Shown: in pieces, positions 17,139 to 27,215 of the stretch
Layout: every line of letters begins with the position of its first letter
How positions within the stretch are numbered: position 1 is the stretch's first letter
NCBI RefSeq assembly: GCF_009299485.1
Contig: NZ_WBSO01000002.1
Span: forward strand, 124,001 to 188,000
Length of the DNA: 64,000 nt
DNA from: Bifidobacterium apri
GTDB taxonomy: Bacteria > Actinomycetota > Actinomycetes > Actinomycetales > Bifidobacteriaceae
Direction: 5' to 3'
Program-made: the position numbers and the translations under genes
The notes under the pieces: model-generated
Databases searched by the model: none
The model's input: the letters and a program-made list of their open reading frames with translations, nothing else
Told to the model about the DNA's origin: nothing

Positions 17139-18943
17139 CGCAACTCCTTTCCATCGTGTTCATTGTGATGGGATGTGTCGTGTTTCTCTTGCGTTGTCGT
17201 TCCTTCTGCCCCGACCTTGCGGAACCGGATGAACGCGCCGGGCGGCAGTTGCGCCGCCAGAGCAAGCGCGTCAAGCGTGAGTACGGCGATGACCGGATAC
17301 CCGCCGGTAACCGGCTGGTCTCGCAGGAACAGCACGGGTTGCCCGCTGCCGGGTACTTCGAGCGAACCGGGGACCATGCCTTCGCTGGGCAGTTCCCGCT
17401 GGTCTTTGCGTTCCAAGGGTTGCTGGCCGTGAAGCCTGAGCCCGGTGCGGTTTGATTGGGCGGTGACCTGCCACGTCGTGTCAAGCAGCGTGGCGATGGC
17501 TGTCTGAGTGAACCAATCGTCATGTGGGCCGAGGATGATGTCCAGCATGACGGGATGGTTTGCACTGCCAACCGCCTTCGAACCGGCATGCTGCATGGTG
17601 CCGGAGGGAAGATGCTCGTTCCAGTCACGCGGACTTCCCACGCTTCGCTCCGGATCGGCGCGGCCTACAGCCAGGACATCGCCTGCGGCAAGCGGAGCCG
17701 GTCCGATGCCTGACATCGTGTCCCGCGAGGCGCTGCCAAGCGTCGCAGGAGCTATGAATCCCCCGCGGATGGCGAGATAATCCCGGAATCCCGCGCGCGG
17801 CACGCCAATGGTCAGGGTCTCGCCATCGTGCATGATGAAGGCTTCCTGCCGATGCAGGCTCTGCGTTACGGCCGCTCGCTCCTGATCGGTACCCGACGCG
17901 GCGTTTCCGGTGATGCGCAGACTGACCGGGGCTCCCGCGACGGCGACCACGACATCACCGATCGCGGTGAATGCGGCATCACCGGCGGTCAGCTCAATGG
18001 CGAGCGCATCAGGCGGATTGCCGACGAGCATGTTGGCGAGATGGTAGGAATGCCGATCGCATGCTCCCGATCCTGCGACCCCCATGGCTGAGGCGTGCCT
18101 GCCGTGGTCTTCGAACAGGGCGAGCAGTCCTGGACGGTCCACACGCAGACCGCAGCCATGCACGGCTGGAGTCGAATCGGCAGCGCGATTTTCACATTGT
18201 GCGCTTGCGCCGCAGCCTGTCGAGCTGATTCGCTTCGGCGGAATATCGGCGATCGTGGCGTCGGCGCGCTCAGGGCGGAACACGACACGGTCGCCAGGCA
18301 TGATGGCGGCAGGCGGGTTGGTTTGGGTATTCCACATTGGTACGGTCGTATGCCCGATCAGCTGCCAACCACCTGAGCTTTCGCGCGGGTAAACGCCGCT
18401 GAACCGCCCGGCGAGGCCGACCGCTCCGGAAGGCACGGTGAGTCGCGGTGTCGTGCGACGCGGCACGTCGAATACCGGGTCTCCATCCACCAAATACGTG
18501 AATCCCGGGGCGAACCCGCCGAACGCCGCCGTCCACGGTGTGTCGGCATGCCGTGCGACCACCTCGTTGGCGCTGATGCCAAGCAATTGCGCCACAGCGT
18601 CAAGATCCTCGCCATCATAGACGACGGGAATCTCCACGCGCCGGCGGCTTGAGGTCTGATCCGGCGCGTCAGGCAATGCCATGATCGCTTCAGCGAGCGC
18701 AGATGCTCGAATCCTACGCAGATCGAATCGCACGAGCACGGTTTGCGCGGCGGGAACAAGCTCCATGACCGCCGCAAACGCGCGCATCGACATCAACGAA
18801 GCAGCGGGTTCCCCTGCCGATTCGCTTGCCGAAACGGCCTCCTTCACCGCTTCGCCCAGCACATGATACAAGCCGAGCGCATGGTGGAGGTCCCCGGTCT
18901 CCACCAAGAGTGCGTCCTGCCCTGCAGACGATATCCGTCTCAT
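17135..18943 (-). CDS. pxpB: fused 5-oxoprolinase subunits PxpB-PxpC (KipI-KipA type)
   Basis: A 602-aa fusion. Residues 1-235 match PxpB/KipI (allophanate hydrolase subunit 1 fold: [47 protein letters not shown]). Residues about 265-590 match PxpC/KipA (subunit 2 fold, starting [17 protein letters not shown]). Together with PxpA this catalyses ATP-dependent opening of 5-oxoproline to glutamate. The two subunits are separate genes in Escherichia coli and Bacillus but fused in various actinobacteria. Its start overlaps the pxpA stop by 4 bp (ATGA), and its stop overlaps the biotin carboxylase start in the same way, so all three are coupled. The longer open frame up to 19081 is only overlap with pxpA. 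Confidence 0.88.
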   Translation of the reverse strand: MRRISSAGQDALLVETGDLHHALGLYHVLGEAVKEAVSASESAGEPAASLMSMRAFAAVMELVPAAQTVLVRFDLRRIRASALAEAIMALPDAPDQTSSRRRVEIPVVYDGEDLDAVAQLLGISANEVVARHADTPWTAAFGGFAPGFTYLVDGDPVFDVPRRTTPRLTVPSGAVGLAGRFSGVYPRESSGGWQLIGHTTVPMWNTQTNPPAAIMPGDRVVFRPERADATIADIPPKRISSTGCGASAQCENRAADSTPAVHGCGLRVDRPGLLALFEDHGRHASAMGVAGSGACDRHSYHLANMLVGNPPDALAIELTAGDAAFTAIGDVVVAVAGAPVSLRITGNAASGTDQERAAVTQSLHRQEAFIMHDGETLTIGVPRAGFRDYLAIRGGFIAPATLGSASRDTMSGIGPAPLAAGDVLAVGRADPERSVGSPRDWNEHLPSGTMQHAGSKAVGSANHPVMLDIILGPHDDWFTQTAIATLLDTTWQVTAQSNRTGLRLHGQQPLERKDQRELPSEGMVPGSLEVPGSGQPVLFLRDQPVTGGYPVIAVLTLDALALAAQLPPGAFIRFRKVGAEGTTTQEKHDTSHHNEHDGKELR

Positions 18944-19743
18944 GATTTCATGGCTTTCGTGGACACTTGCGGCGAACCATCCTCGATGGCAAACGGTCGC
19001 ACGCCGATCCCCGCGTCTTCCAACGCCTTGCGTACCGCCGTCGCCATCGTCACCGCTCCCGGCGAATCGCCGTGCACACACACCGAATCGGCATCAAGCT
19101 TGACAACCGTCCCATCAATCGCCGTCACGGTGCCGTCCTCGACCATGCGCAGCACCCGCGAGGTCACTTGCGTCGTATCGGTGATCACCGCCCCAGGTTC
19201 ACGACGCGAGACCAAGTGACCGTCCGGCATGTATGCGCGGTCAGCGAATGCCTCTCGGAACACGCGAAGCCCCGCATCCTCAGCCAACCGGCCGACTACT
19301 GAGCCGGGCAGTGTGAGCAATGCCAGCGACGGATCCACTTCGGTGATGGCTTCGACCACGGCCTTGGCATGCCGCTCGTCGACCGCGATCCGGTTGTAGA
19401 GCGCTCCATGCGGCTTCACGTATCGCACCCGCGCACCCGACGCAGCGGCTATTCCTTCCAACGCGCCGATCTGATAGATGACGTCGGCGGTCAGATCCGC
19501 TGGCGTTTCATCGACATACCGCCGGCCGAATCCGGCAAGATCACGGTACGCCACATGCGCACCGATCGTCACGCCGTGCGAGGCTGCGTACCCGACCGTA
19601 CGAAACATGCCTGCCGGATCACCCGCGTGGAAACCGCACGCCACATTCGCGCTCGACACCACGTCCAGCAACGCCGTATCATCTCCGAGCGTCCACCTGC
19701 CGAAGCTTTCGCCCATATCACTGTTCAGGTCGATTCCCGCCAT
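18940..19743 (-). CDS. pxpA: 5-oxoprolinase subunit A (LamB/YcsF family)
   Basis: A 267-aa protein of the LamB/YcsF family. Signature stretches are [13 protein letters not shown] at the N-terminus, [14 protein letters not shown] (about 30-43) and [15 protein letters not shown]. It is the third component of the ATP-dependent 5-oxoprolinase PxpABC, and the fold is that of a metal-dependent polysaccharide-deacetylase-like barrel. The start at 19743 is an ATG with GAGGAG 5 bases upstream; a GTG one codon earlier is less likely. Order in the operon is DUF1445, pxpA, pxpBC, biotin carboxylase, DUF4392. Confidence 0.9.
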   Translation of the reverse strand: MAGIDLNSDMGESFGRWTLGDDTALLDVVSSANVACGFHAGDPAGMFRTVGYAASHGVTIGAHVAYRDLAGFGRRYVDETPADLTADVIYQIGALEGIAAASGARVRYVKPHGALYNRIAVDERHAKAVVEAITEVDPSLALLTLPGSVVGRLAEDAGLRVFREAFADRAYMPDGHLVSRREPGAVITDTTQVTSRVLRMVEDGTVTAIDGTVVKLDADSVCVHGDSPGAVTMATAVRKALEDAGIGVRPFAIEDGSPQVSTKAMKS

Positions 19744-19828
19744 CACCGCTCCTCACTTCCGGAATGTTCCGATATCTCCTGTAATGTCACCCGTACACGT
19801 TGCTGAGCCGCACCGGCGGCAATCGCAT

Positions 19829-20674
19829 TCACACCATGAAGCTGCGATCGGGAATATCCGTAAGGAACATGTGCCCCGGCGCATGTGTAATCGCGAACGA
19901 CGGTTTCGACGCCATCACCGCAGCCTGCGGGGTCACTCCGCACGCCCAGAACACGGGGATGTCGCCATCCTCCATGATCGGCGGATCGCCATAATCGGGG
20001 TGCCGCATATCCCTGATGCCGATGCCTTCGGGCTCACCGATCCATACGGGCGCCCCATGCACGCTCGGATAGTAGCCGGAAATCCGCACGGCGTCCGCAA
20101 TCCGATCCGGCTGGATGCCACGCATCGACACCACCATCGTCGAGCTGAACCGCCCTGCGGGCTTGCAAGGAATCGACGTGTCATACATCGGCACATTGCG
20201 TCCCGCTGCAATATGGTGCACAGGAATGCCAGCCTCCATCAGCGGGAATTCAAAGGTGAAACTGCATCCGATCAGGAACGTGACCAGATCGTCATGCTGT
20301 GCCCAGATATCAGTGATGTCGCTGCACGTGTCCACCAGCTCGCCATGCTCCCACACACGGTACAGCGGGATATCCGTGCGGATATCGCTGCCAGCGGCGA
20401 TGGACGGCTTGGGATTGCCGGGATCAAGGACTTCAAGAATCGGGCAAGGCTTGGGATTGCGCTGGGTGAACAGCAGGAAATCAAACGCGTACTCACGCGG
20501 CAACGCAATCATATTCGCCTGGGCGAAACCGCGCGCGATGCCGCAGGTCGGACGCACCACGCCGTGACGGAACGCTTCACGCGCCTCACGCGCCGTCGTA
20601 TCCGCACCCAATACCGGCGCATCACCCTGCGCGGCATCTTCGACCGGAACACCACCGGACATCAACAAACCCAT
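19829..20674 (-). CDS. DUF1445 protein, putative hydro-lyase / D-glutamate cyclase N-terminal-half homologue
   Basis: A 281-aa protein of the DUF1445 family. Typical stretches are [58 protein letters not shown] and [13 protein letters not shown]. Relatives are annotated as putative hydro-lyases, and the domain forms half of mammalian D-glutamate cyclase. In Bacillus subtilis a homologue (YcsI) sits inside the pxp operon. The start at 20674 has AAAGGGAGG 6 bases upstream; a GTG 7 codons earlier lies before that ribosome site. It is the first gene of the 5-oxoproline operon, 85 bp ahead of pxpA. Confidence 0.83.
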   Translation of the reverse strand: MGLLMSGGVPVEDAAQGDAPVLGADTTAREAREAFRHGVVRPTCGIARGFAQANMIALPREYAFDFLLFTQRNPKPCPILEVLDPGNPKPSIAAGSDIRTDIPLYRVWEHGELVDTCSDITDIWAQHDDLVTFLIGCSFTFEFPLMEAGIPVHHIAAGRNVPMYDTSIPCKPAGRFSSTMVVSMRGIQPDRIADAVRISGYYPSVHGAPVWIGEPEGIGIRDMRHPDYGDPPIMEDGDIPVFWACGVTPQAAVMASKPSFAITHAPGHMFLTDIPDRSFMV

Positions 20675-20764
20675 ATGAACCTCCCTTTCGTCCACACGCT
20701 AAATTCACCGCGTTAAACCCGGATTTCCCGCAATGATGCGGAAGATCACCAAGCTGTGACCAAC

Positions 20765-20795
20765 GGATTACGGGTATGTCCCATCCGTGTAATCC
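20765..20795. promoter_or_regulatory. imperfect inverted repeat in the divergent pxp/aminotransferase promoter region
   Basis: GGATTAC and GTAATCC are inverted copies about 17 bp apart, 90 bp upstream of the DUF1445 start and 141 bp upstream of the aminotransferase start. It is a possible operator for the operon. No regulator gene is adjacent. Confidence 0.3.
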
Positions 20796-20936
20796 AGGAA
20801 ATACATGCGGCATAAGGTGTGGCTCGTTCAATGGCGCAGCAGCGGAAACCACTGCCGTCTGCCGTGGCATCATCCGGCGGCGAACCGACAGCCCGGCATA
20901 ACCCGCCACGTCACACCACAAGAGAGGAGTCATCCG

Positions 20937-21905
20937 ATGAGCGCAGTCGTACTCGGAGTAGGAAACGCATCCGTATTGTTCAAAGGACTGGGAAACGGCG
21001 GCGGGGATGCCGTACGCATCATCGATGCACACGATGATTGCGCTTCCGCCTTTGATTTGAGCGTCTTGCGCGGCGACGGGATCTTCGAAGCGACCACGGT
21101 ATACGAAGGATTCCCCGTGTCCTTGGAAAACCATCTGAAGCGACTTGCGCATTCCGCAGCATTGGTGGATATGCCCGAGCCTGACATGGCCGCGTTCACC
21201 GACGCCTGCCAAGGGGTCATCGACGCCTACGACGGAGCCGAGCAAGCGCCGATGTTGCGTATTCTCGTTTCGCGCGGGCTTGATCCGACCACCGGCATCG
21301 GCGCTGAAGCGAAGCATTCAAGCGAGGGACCGCTGCCACCAAGCGTATGGATCTTCCTTGACGGTGAAGGCGGCGGGCATAGTATCGAGCCGATCACCAT
21401 GGCAACGCTCACACGCGGTTATCCATCGGATATCACCACGAAAGCGCCGTGGCTGCTCAACGGCGCGAAGACCCTCAGCTATGCGGTCAATCAGGCGATG
21501 CACCGGGAATGCGACCGTCGCGGGGTCGGTGACGCGGTCACCACCACAACCGACGGATATACGTTGGAATGCCCCAACAGCAGCATCGTCGCACGGTACG
21601 GGGATACATACGTCACGCCCGACCCGCGAATCGGCATTTTGAACGGCACATCACAGCGCGAACTGTTCGCATGGGCGCTTGAGGAAGGCAAGCGGACCGC
21701 CTATCGCAAGCTGCCAGTCGAAGAGCTGCGGGATGCGGATGCTTTGTATATGACGCACGGCGGCTGGGTAGTCCCGGTCAAGGAGCTGGATGGCAAGGCG
21801 TATGCGGTGGATATGGATGAGATCCAGGCGATGAACGACGCCATCCATGAGGGGCGCACGCATGACGACGCGCTGACCATCGGGCCGAGCGGTGAGTATG
21901 AGTAA
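20937..21905 (+). CDS. class IV aminotransferase / aminodeoxychorismate lyase-like
   Basis: A 322-aa fold-type IV PLP enzyme. LRGDGIFEATTVYEG (about 44-58) is the N-terminal signature, the PLP lysine is in LNGAKTLSYAVN (Lys178), and ECPNSSIVARYGD follows the family E-xx-N-S/T pattern. The family contains aminodeoxychorismate lyase (PabC, folate synthesis), branched-chain aminotransferase and D-amino-acid aminotransferase. The short length and the RGDGIFE motif favour PabC, but no other folate gene is in the window. GAGAGGAG precedes the ATG. Convergent with dnaG, with only 36 bp between their stops. Confidence 0.75.
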   Translation: MSAVVLGVGNASVLFKGLGNGGGDAVRIIDAHDDCASAFDLSVLRGDGIFEATTVYEGFPVSLENHLKRLAHSAALVDMPEPDMAAFTDACQGVIDAYDGAEQAPMLRILVSRGLDPTTGIGAEAKHSSEGPLPPSVWIFLDGEGGGHSIEPITMATLTRGYPSDITTKAPWLLNGAKTLSYAVNQAMHRECDRRGVGDAVTTTTDGYTLECPNSSIVARYGDTYVTPDPRIGILNGTSQRELFAWALEEGKRTAYRKLPVEELRDADALYMTHGGWVVPVKELDGKAYAVDMDEIQAMNDAIHEGRTHDDALTIGPSGEYE

Positions 21906-21941
21906 GGCGGCATTCCACCATAGAAGCGCCCCGACCAGAGA

Positions 21942-24050
21942 CTACCCGACCGTGTTGTTATACACCTGCGCCTGCAAATCCTTGCGCGCGGTTTCGAGCG
22001 TGGTGATGCTGCCGAGCAGCGCGATTTTCTCCTCGCCGTCCGGCAGCTGGGCCATACGGCGTCTGGCCGCACCGATTCTGCGCATGTAACCGATATCAAG
22101 CAGACGGGCCAACAGTTCGGACGCGTACTGGCGCTCCCCCTGGGTCGGCTCCCGCAGCTGGACGTCGGCGACGCCTGACGCTCCGGCAACGCCGGCGCCT
22201 TGTCCGTCACCCGTGCCAGGCGCCGCCTGTTGGTTCGGCGGGGTCGGCAACGGCAACGGCATCACGGCAAGCTCGTCAATCACCGATTGGAGCATCGGGC
22301 CGCCTGCCTTGGTCAGATTGTGCATCCACAGGCCTTGCGGAGTGTCATCAGTCGGCAATCCGCCGGCAGCCGCAATCGCCTGGAACAGCGTGCGGAACAC
22401 CGGGGTCATGAAATTCGCCAGCGTCAACTGAGCGAACCATTCACGGTCGATCGCACGCGGAATCTGAATCAGCGTCGCCATGAACTGCTGCTCGCAGATG
22501 AATACCGCGTCGTCAATGTGAAAATACGTCTGATTGGTGGCGTCATGATGTTCAAGCTCACGTCTGCGCGCCGGATTCGCATACGGGTCATCCCGATCCG
22601 CGCGTTCCTCAATGCGCGGCTGCTGGCGCCGCCGGGGCGCATAGGCGTCCTCGTCGCGCACATGATACTGCACTCTGGCCTGTCTGACCTCGCGCTGCAT
22701 GATATCAAGATCGACACCGATGCGCCTGGTCGCTTTGCGCGTATACCAATCCAGCAATGAACGGTCGCGGATCTGCGCGATCAGCGGGGCCGCGGCTTTG
22801 ACCGCGCCCATCTGCCCGGTGGCATACTGGGTGTCGAACCGGTCGATCGCCGTGTCGATGACGAAATCGTACAACGGACGGGCGTTGTCGATCAGCGCGC
22901 GCACCGCTTCGTTTCCACGCTGGATCCGCAAATCGCACGGATCGAGATTGTCGTCGGCGACAGCGACGAAGGTCTGCGACAGGAACGACGAATCCAGTCC
23001 GAACGCGTGCAATGCGGCTTTCTGCCCGGCCGCATCACCATCGAAGGTGAATACGACACGCGAACTCAACGACTGTCCTTTGACTTTGAGCGGCCCGACC
23101 AGCTGGACCGCACCCAGCGAATCGTCAGCAATCAGACGGCGGATGATCTTCGCATGCTCCGCACCGAACGCGGTGCCGCATGTGGCGACCGCGGTGTCAA
23201 TCCCCGCGAGGTGGCAGGCCATCACATCCGTATACCCCTCGACGATCACCGCCTGACGATGTTTGACAATCGACGATTTCGCCAAATCAATGCCATACAG
23301 CACCTGCGTCTTGCGATACAGCTGCGTGTCCGGCGTGTTGATGTATTTCGCCGCGATGGTGTCGTCGTCATACAGTTTGCGCGCGCCGAATCCGAGCGTG
23401 CGCCCGGTCGAATCGCGGATCGGCCACGTGGCCCGTCCGCGGAAATAGTCGTAAATGCCATGCTGGCCGCGACGGGCAAGTCCGGCGTCCAGCATTTCCT
23501 GCTGGGTGAAGCCCTTGTCGGCCAGATGGCGCACGAGATTGTCCCAGCCTTGTGGGGCGTACCCGCAGCCGAAACGCTCGCAATCCGCCTGGCTGAAATT
23601 ACGGCCGCCCAACAGTTTGCGTGCGGCGAGCGCCTCTTTACTCATGATCTGCGAGGTGAAGAAACGCTGGGCTTCCTCATTCGCTTCGAGCAGACGCGCG
23701 CGTTTCGACCCGGCATGTTCGCCTTGGCGCGATCCCTGATCGTAATGCAGTTCGATGTGGTATTTGTCGGCGAGCAGCTCGACCGCTTCACGGAAGTCGA
23801 TGTTCTCCTGTTGCTCGACGAAGCCGAAGACGTCGCCGCCCAGGCCGCAACCGAAGCAGTGCCACACGCCCAGTGACGGACGGACGTTGAAGCTCGGGGT
23901 TTTCTCGTCATGGAAGGGGCACAGGCCGACATAGGTGCCGGTGCCGGATGGTTTGAGCGTGACGGATGCGGATACGATATCGTACAGGTCCGCGGCGGCG
24001 CGCACCTTTTCAACGTCTTCTTTCTTGATCATCCCGGGCATAGGTTCCAT
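21942..24050 (-). CDS. dnaG: DNA primase
   Basis: A 702-aa primase that makes RNA primers for the replication fork. The N-terminal CHC2 zinc ribbon uses CPFH and CFGC (Cys44, His47, Cys65, Cys68). The TOPRIM catalytic core has VIVEGYTDVMA (Glu271) and VVFTFDGDAAG (Asp337, Asp339). The C-terminal part is the helicase-interaction region. A stretch SLGAVQLVGPLKVKGQSLSS sits between the TOPRIM motifs, a modest insertion. The exact start is uncertain: ATGs at 24050, 24041 and 24032 are all in frame and none has a strong ribosome site. The alr-dgt-dnaG order is common in bifidobacteria. Confidence 0.95.
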   Translation of the reverse strand: MEPMPGMIKKEDVEKVRAAADLYDIVSASVTLKPSGTGTYVGLCPFHDEKTPSFNVRPSLGVWHCFGCGLGGDVFGFVEQQENIDFREAVELLADKYHIELHYDQGSRQGEHAGSKRARLLEANEEAQRFFTSQIMSKEALAARKLLGGRNFSQADCERFGCGYAPQGWDNLVRHLADKGFTQQEMLDAGLARRGQHGIYDYFRGRATWPIRDSTGRTLGFGARKLYDDDTIAAKYINTPDTQLYRKTQVLYGIDLAKSSIVKHRQAVIVEGYTDVMACHLAGIDTAVATCGTAFGAEHAKIIRRLIADDSLGAVQLVGPLKVKGQSLSSRVVFTFDGDAAGQKAALHAFGLDSSFLSQTFVAVADDNLDPCDLRIQRGNEAVRALIDNARPLYDFVIDTAIDRFDTQYATGQMGAVKAAAPLIAQIRDRSLLDWYTRKATRRIGVDLDIMQREVRQARVQYHVRDEDAYAPRRRQQPRIEERADRDDPYANPARRRELEHHDATNQTYFHIDDAVFICEQQFMATLIQIPRAIDREWFAQLTLANFMTPVFRTLFQAIAAAGGLPTDDTPQGLWMHNLTKAGGPMLQSVIDELAVMPLPLPTPPNQQAAPGTGDGQGAGVAGASGVADVQLREPTQGERQYASELLARLLDIGYMRRIGAARRRMAQLPDGEEKIALLGSITTLETARKDLQAQVYNNTVG

Positions 24051-24230
24051 GCTAGCCTGAGGGCTGCTCAGTGGGGGCCGACGGAGAACCGTGCGCCGTG
24101 CGACGGCGATGTCGCACCGCGGGCAGAATCCGCCGACCGCGACGACAACAGCCCCCGGCACCCGTGCGCTGCGCGACCGACCAGTCACACCACGCGCCAA
24201 TACACTGGTACCGCATGCATGAAGCGGCAC

Positions 24231-25517
24231 TCAGCACAGAATCGAATGCAGGGTCGCCGCCGAGCCGTCCGTCAGACTGGCCACCTGATCGATCGCCACG
24301 CGCAGCCGCTCATCATCATTCGACGCCTGCCGCCAGTCATCGAGGAACACCGTCTCCAACGCGTCGCTCGGCTTCGGCGAATCGGCCATAAGCACGTCCA
24401 CCAAATCGGTGACAATCCGCTGCTCCTGCTCATGGAAGGGCTCCCGTTCGCGCGGGGCCATCACGAAATACACCGACATCCCCTTGAGCGCCAAAATCTC
24501 GTAGCGCGTCTGATCAGGCACCACCACATGCGCCGCATACCGGGTCAACGGTCCGGCGCCATAACGCTGCCGAGTGGCCGATTCCACCGACCCGGCGAAC
24601 CTGCCGATCAGCGCGCTGGTCATGTTCTTCAACTGGGCCAAGGCTTGACGAGAACCGTCAAAGCGTTGCGGCAGCAGATGCCCGTCGCGCAGCCGCAACA
24701 CCGCAGCCAGCAGCAGGTCGGGATCCCACTGCCGCCCATACCAGGCGCGGGCGGATTCGACCACCCGGTCCACCGTGCGATGATCCGCAAGCGCCGCGGG
24801 GTTCAGTGTGCCGGTTGCGATGGCGTCTTCGATATCGTGCACGCTGTAAGCGATATCGTCCGACAGATCCATCACTTGGCATTCCATCGGCGTGCTAGCT
24901 TCGGGCGAGCCCTGTTTGAGCCAGCGGAATACCGGCTCGTCGTCCGGGTAGACGCCGAATTTCACGCTGCGCTCCCCCTTGGGGTGTGCGGCGGCCTGAG
25001 CGAAGGTCCACGGGTATTTCACTGCGGCATCCAACGCAGCACGTGTGAGATTGACTCCGGCGGAACGGCCGTCAGGCAGGAAAATCTTCGGCTCCAACCT
25101 CGTCAGCAACCTTAAGGTCTGCGCGTTGCCTTCAAATCCGCCGATGTCTTTGGCGATGGCCGCCAACGCGCGTTCACCGTTATGTCCGAATGGTGGATGC
25201 CCCAGATCGTGTGCAAGACATGCGCAATCGACAACGTCAGGGTCGCAGCCGAGCAAGGCGCCGATCTGCCGGCCGATCTGTGCGACTTCAAGTGTATGGG
25301 TCAGCCGTGTGCGCGCGAAATCATCGGTGCCGGCGACCAGAATCTGGCTTTTTCCGCCCAACCTGCGCAAAGCCGACGAATGGATCAGTCTGGCGCGGTC
25401 ACGCTGGAAAGCCGTGCGCGACGGGGATTTCGGAGGTTCAGGCGCCCAACGCTCTTCGTCCGCCGCGCAATACCCTTCGGCGGTGAGCACGCGTTCGCCG
25501 TCGGCCGTGGTCGTCAT
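24231..25517 (-). CDS. dgt: deoxyguanosinetriphosphate triphosphohydrolase-like protein
   Basis: A 428-aa HD-domain protein that hydrolyses dNTPs (dGTP in the founding member) to nucleoside and triphosphate. The metal site is made of RLTHTLEVAQ and CLAHDLGHPPFGHNGE, and the N-terminal stretch RTAFQRDRARLIHSSALRRL is typical of the family. I chose the start at 25517 because AAAGGG lies 5-6 bases upstream; the longer frame to 25598 adds Arg-rich sequence with no start signal. It lies between alr and dnaG on the minus strand, with gaps of 117 and 180 bp. Confidence 0.93.
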   Translation of the reverse strand: MTTTADGERVLTAEGYCAADEERWAPEPPKSPSRTAFQRDRARLIHSSALRRLGGKSQILVAGTDDFARTRLTHTLEVAQIGRQIGALLGCDPDVVDCACLAHDLGHPPFGHNGERALAAIAKDIGGFEGNAQTLRLLTRLEPKIFLPDGRSAGVNLTRAALDAAVKYPWTFAQAAAHPKGERSVKFGVYPDDEPVFRWLKQGSPEASTPMECQVMDLSDDIAYSVHDIEDAIATGTLNPAALADHRTVDRVVESARAWYGRQWDPDLLLAAVLRLRDGHLLPQRFDGSRQALAQLKNMTSALIGRFAGSVESATRQRYGAGPLTRYAAHVVVPDQTRYEILALKGMSVYFVMAPREREPFHEQEQRIVTDLVDVLMADSPKPSDALETVFLDDWRQASNDDERLRVAIDQVASLTDGSAATLHSILC

Positions 25518-25634
25518 ATTCGCCCTTTCTTGTCCGTCATTCACTGACACGCCGATACCGGCACACCGCCGCCGGGACGCGCGAACCCCGAGTCGCACGC
25601 GACTCCGCCCGCCGCCGCTTCCACCGGCTCCCGG

Positions 25635-26993
25635 TTACAGGATGGTCGCCGGATCGAGTTTGGCAAGATCCTCCGGCGGCAGCACTTCAGTCGCATGCAG
25701 GTACAGCCGCGGGATGCGATTGCGCAGGCATGTGAAGATCTCGTAGCTGATGGTGTCCGCCGCACGAGCCCAGTCGTCCGCGGTCGGCTCGGCGTAGTCT
25801 TCGCCTCGCCCCGGGCCGAACAGTTCGACAGTGTCGCCTTCATGGACGCCCAGTTCCGCCGCGCTGCCATGCAGATCGAGTATGAATTGGTCCATGCATA
25901 CACGTCCGGACACGCGCAGCAGTTTCGGCCCTTGTTCGGTCATCACACGAACCGGGCCACCGAGCTTGGTGACGTGCTTGGCCCCCTGCATATCGAACCC
26001 GGAAGCGGAACGGTGGATGCCGTCGGCGTATCCGACCGGCACGATCGCGGTGCTGGTGGCTTGCGGGGTCAGGTAGGTACGGCCGTATGAGATGCCGTGG
26101 CCGGATTCCACGTCCTTGACCGTGCCGAGCTGCGCTTGCAAAGTCATGGCCGGCTTGAGCCGATAGGTTTGCGGCGTGCCCATTGCAGGATCGGGCTCGT
26201 ACCCATACAGGCCGACACCCGGCCGGGTGAGTTCGAAATGGATTTGCGGCCGGTCAAGCGTGGCAGCGGTATTGGCCAGATGCCTGATCCTGGGCGCGAT
26301 ACCCGCCGCGCGCATCCGCTGAGTGAACTCGTTGAAGGTGGCGACCTGCCGGTCGGTCGCATCCACGAATTCCGGCACGTCAGGCGAATCAGCGACCGCC
26401 AGATGGCTCCACTGGCCGACGATGTCCAGCACGCCTTCCTTGGCGAGCGGCACCAGCTTGTCCAAAGCCGCGCCGAAGCCCTGCGGTGTGAAACCGTTAC
26501 GGCCGAATCCGGAGTCGACTTTCACATGAACACGCGCCGGCCGATCCACCTTGCGGGCAGCTGCGGCGAGCGCATCGATGCCGGCAAGCGAGCCGACGGA
26601 AATATCGATATCGTTGACGATCAGCTCGTCGAAAGGAACCTGCGTGCCGTTGTAGACCCAAGTGAGAATGTGGCAACGATCCGGGCCGATACCGGCCTTG
26701 CGCAGCAGCAACGCCTCATGCGACTGCGCGGTTCCAAGCCATGTGGCGCCTCCGGCGAGGGCGGCGAGCGCGGATGGAATCAGCCCGTGCCCATAGGCGT
26801 CCGCCTTGACGACGCCCATCACCGCGGTGCCGGACTGCGGCCCGCCGACCACGGACACCAAATGCCGCATATTGTCACGCATCGCCGCGAGATCGACAAT
26901 CGCCTGCGCCGGATATTGGCGCAACGCGGCCTTATAATTCGCCTCGCCCTGAGCCGAGGAAAACTGCCATGCTGGTACTGCACTCAAAGTCAT
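25635..26993 (-). CDS. alr: alanine racemase
   Basis: A 452-aa fold-type III PLP enzyme that makes D-alanine for peptidoglycan. The PLP lysine is in GVVKADAYGHG (Lys63), and the second catalytic residue, a tyrosine, is in HGISYGRTYLT. It is longer than the usual 370-390 aa, with about 20 extra residues before the conserved core and a C-terminal extension. GGGAG ends only one base before the annotated ATG, so the true start could be a few codons downstream, though no better start is visible. It is divergent from the amino-acid permease. Confidence 0.93.
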   Translation of the reverse strand: MTLSAVPAWQFSSAQGEANYKAALRQYPAQAIVDLAAMRDNMRHLVSVVGGPQSGTAVMGVVKADAYGHGLIPSALAALAGGATWLGTAQSHEALLLRKAGIGPDRCHILTWVYNGTQVPFDELIVNDIDISVGSLAGIDALAAAARKVDRPARVHVKVDSGFGRNGFTPQGFGAALDKLVPLAKEGVLDIVGQWSHLAVADSPDVPEFVDATDRQVATFNEFTQRMRAAGIAPRIRHLANTAATLDRPQIHFELTRPGVGLYGYEPDPAMGTPQTYRLKPAMTLQAQLGTVKDVESGHGISYGRTYLTPQATSTAIVPVGYADGIHRSASGFDMQGAKHVTKLGGPVRVMTEQGPKLLRVSGRVCMDQFILDLHGSAAELGVHEGDTVELFGPGRGEDYAEPTADDWARAADTISYEIFTCLRNRIPRLYLHATEVLPPEDLAKLDPATIL

Positions 26994-27215
26994 GCTCCCA
27001 TTGTTGCGCGGGGAGGTAACATTCGCGGCACGTGTTTCTTTCCCAACGCCTCAGTGTCCACATCGTGGAACTGTCCATATCGGTGTCCCGGCGCGTCGGG
27101 CGCGGCGGTTATAAAAGAGAAGGCAATGCGAATCCTGGGGAATGCTCATTTCCCCGTCCCGATTCCGGATCATTCGTCACGACGCCAGTCCCGTCGTGTT
27201 ATCGGAAGAGAATTC

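Noticed and set aside
26097..27215. N-terminal extension of the amino-acid permease frame across alr
   Set aside because: The open frame is the shadow of alr on the other strand. The permease starts at 27216 with a ribosome site.
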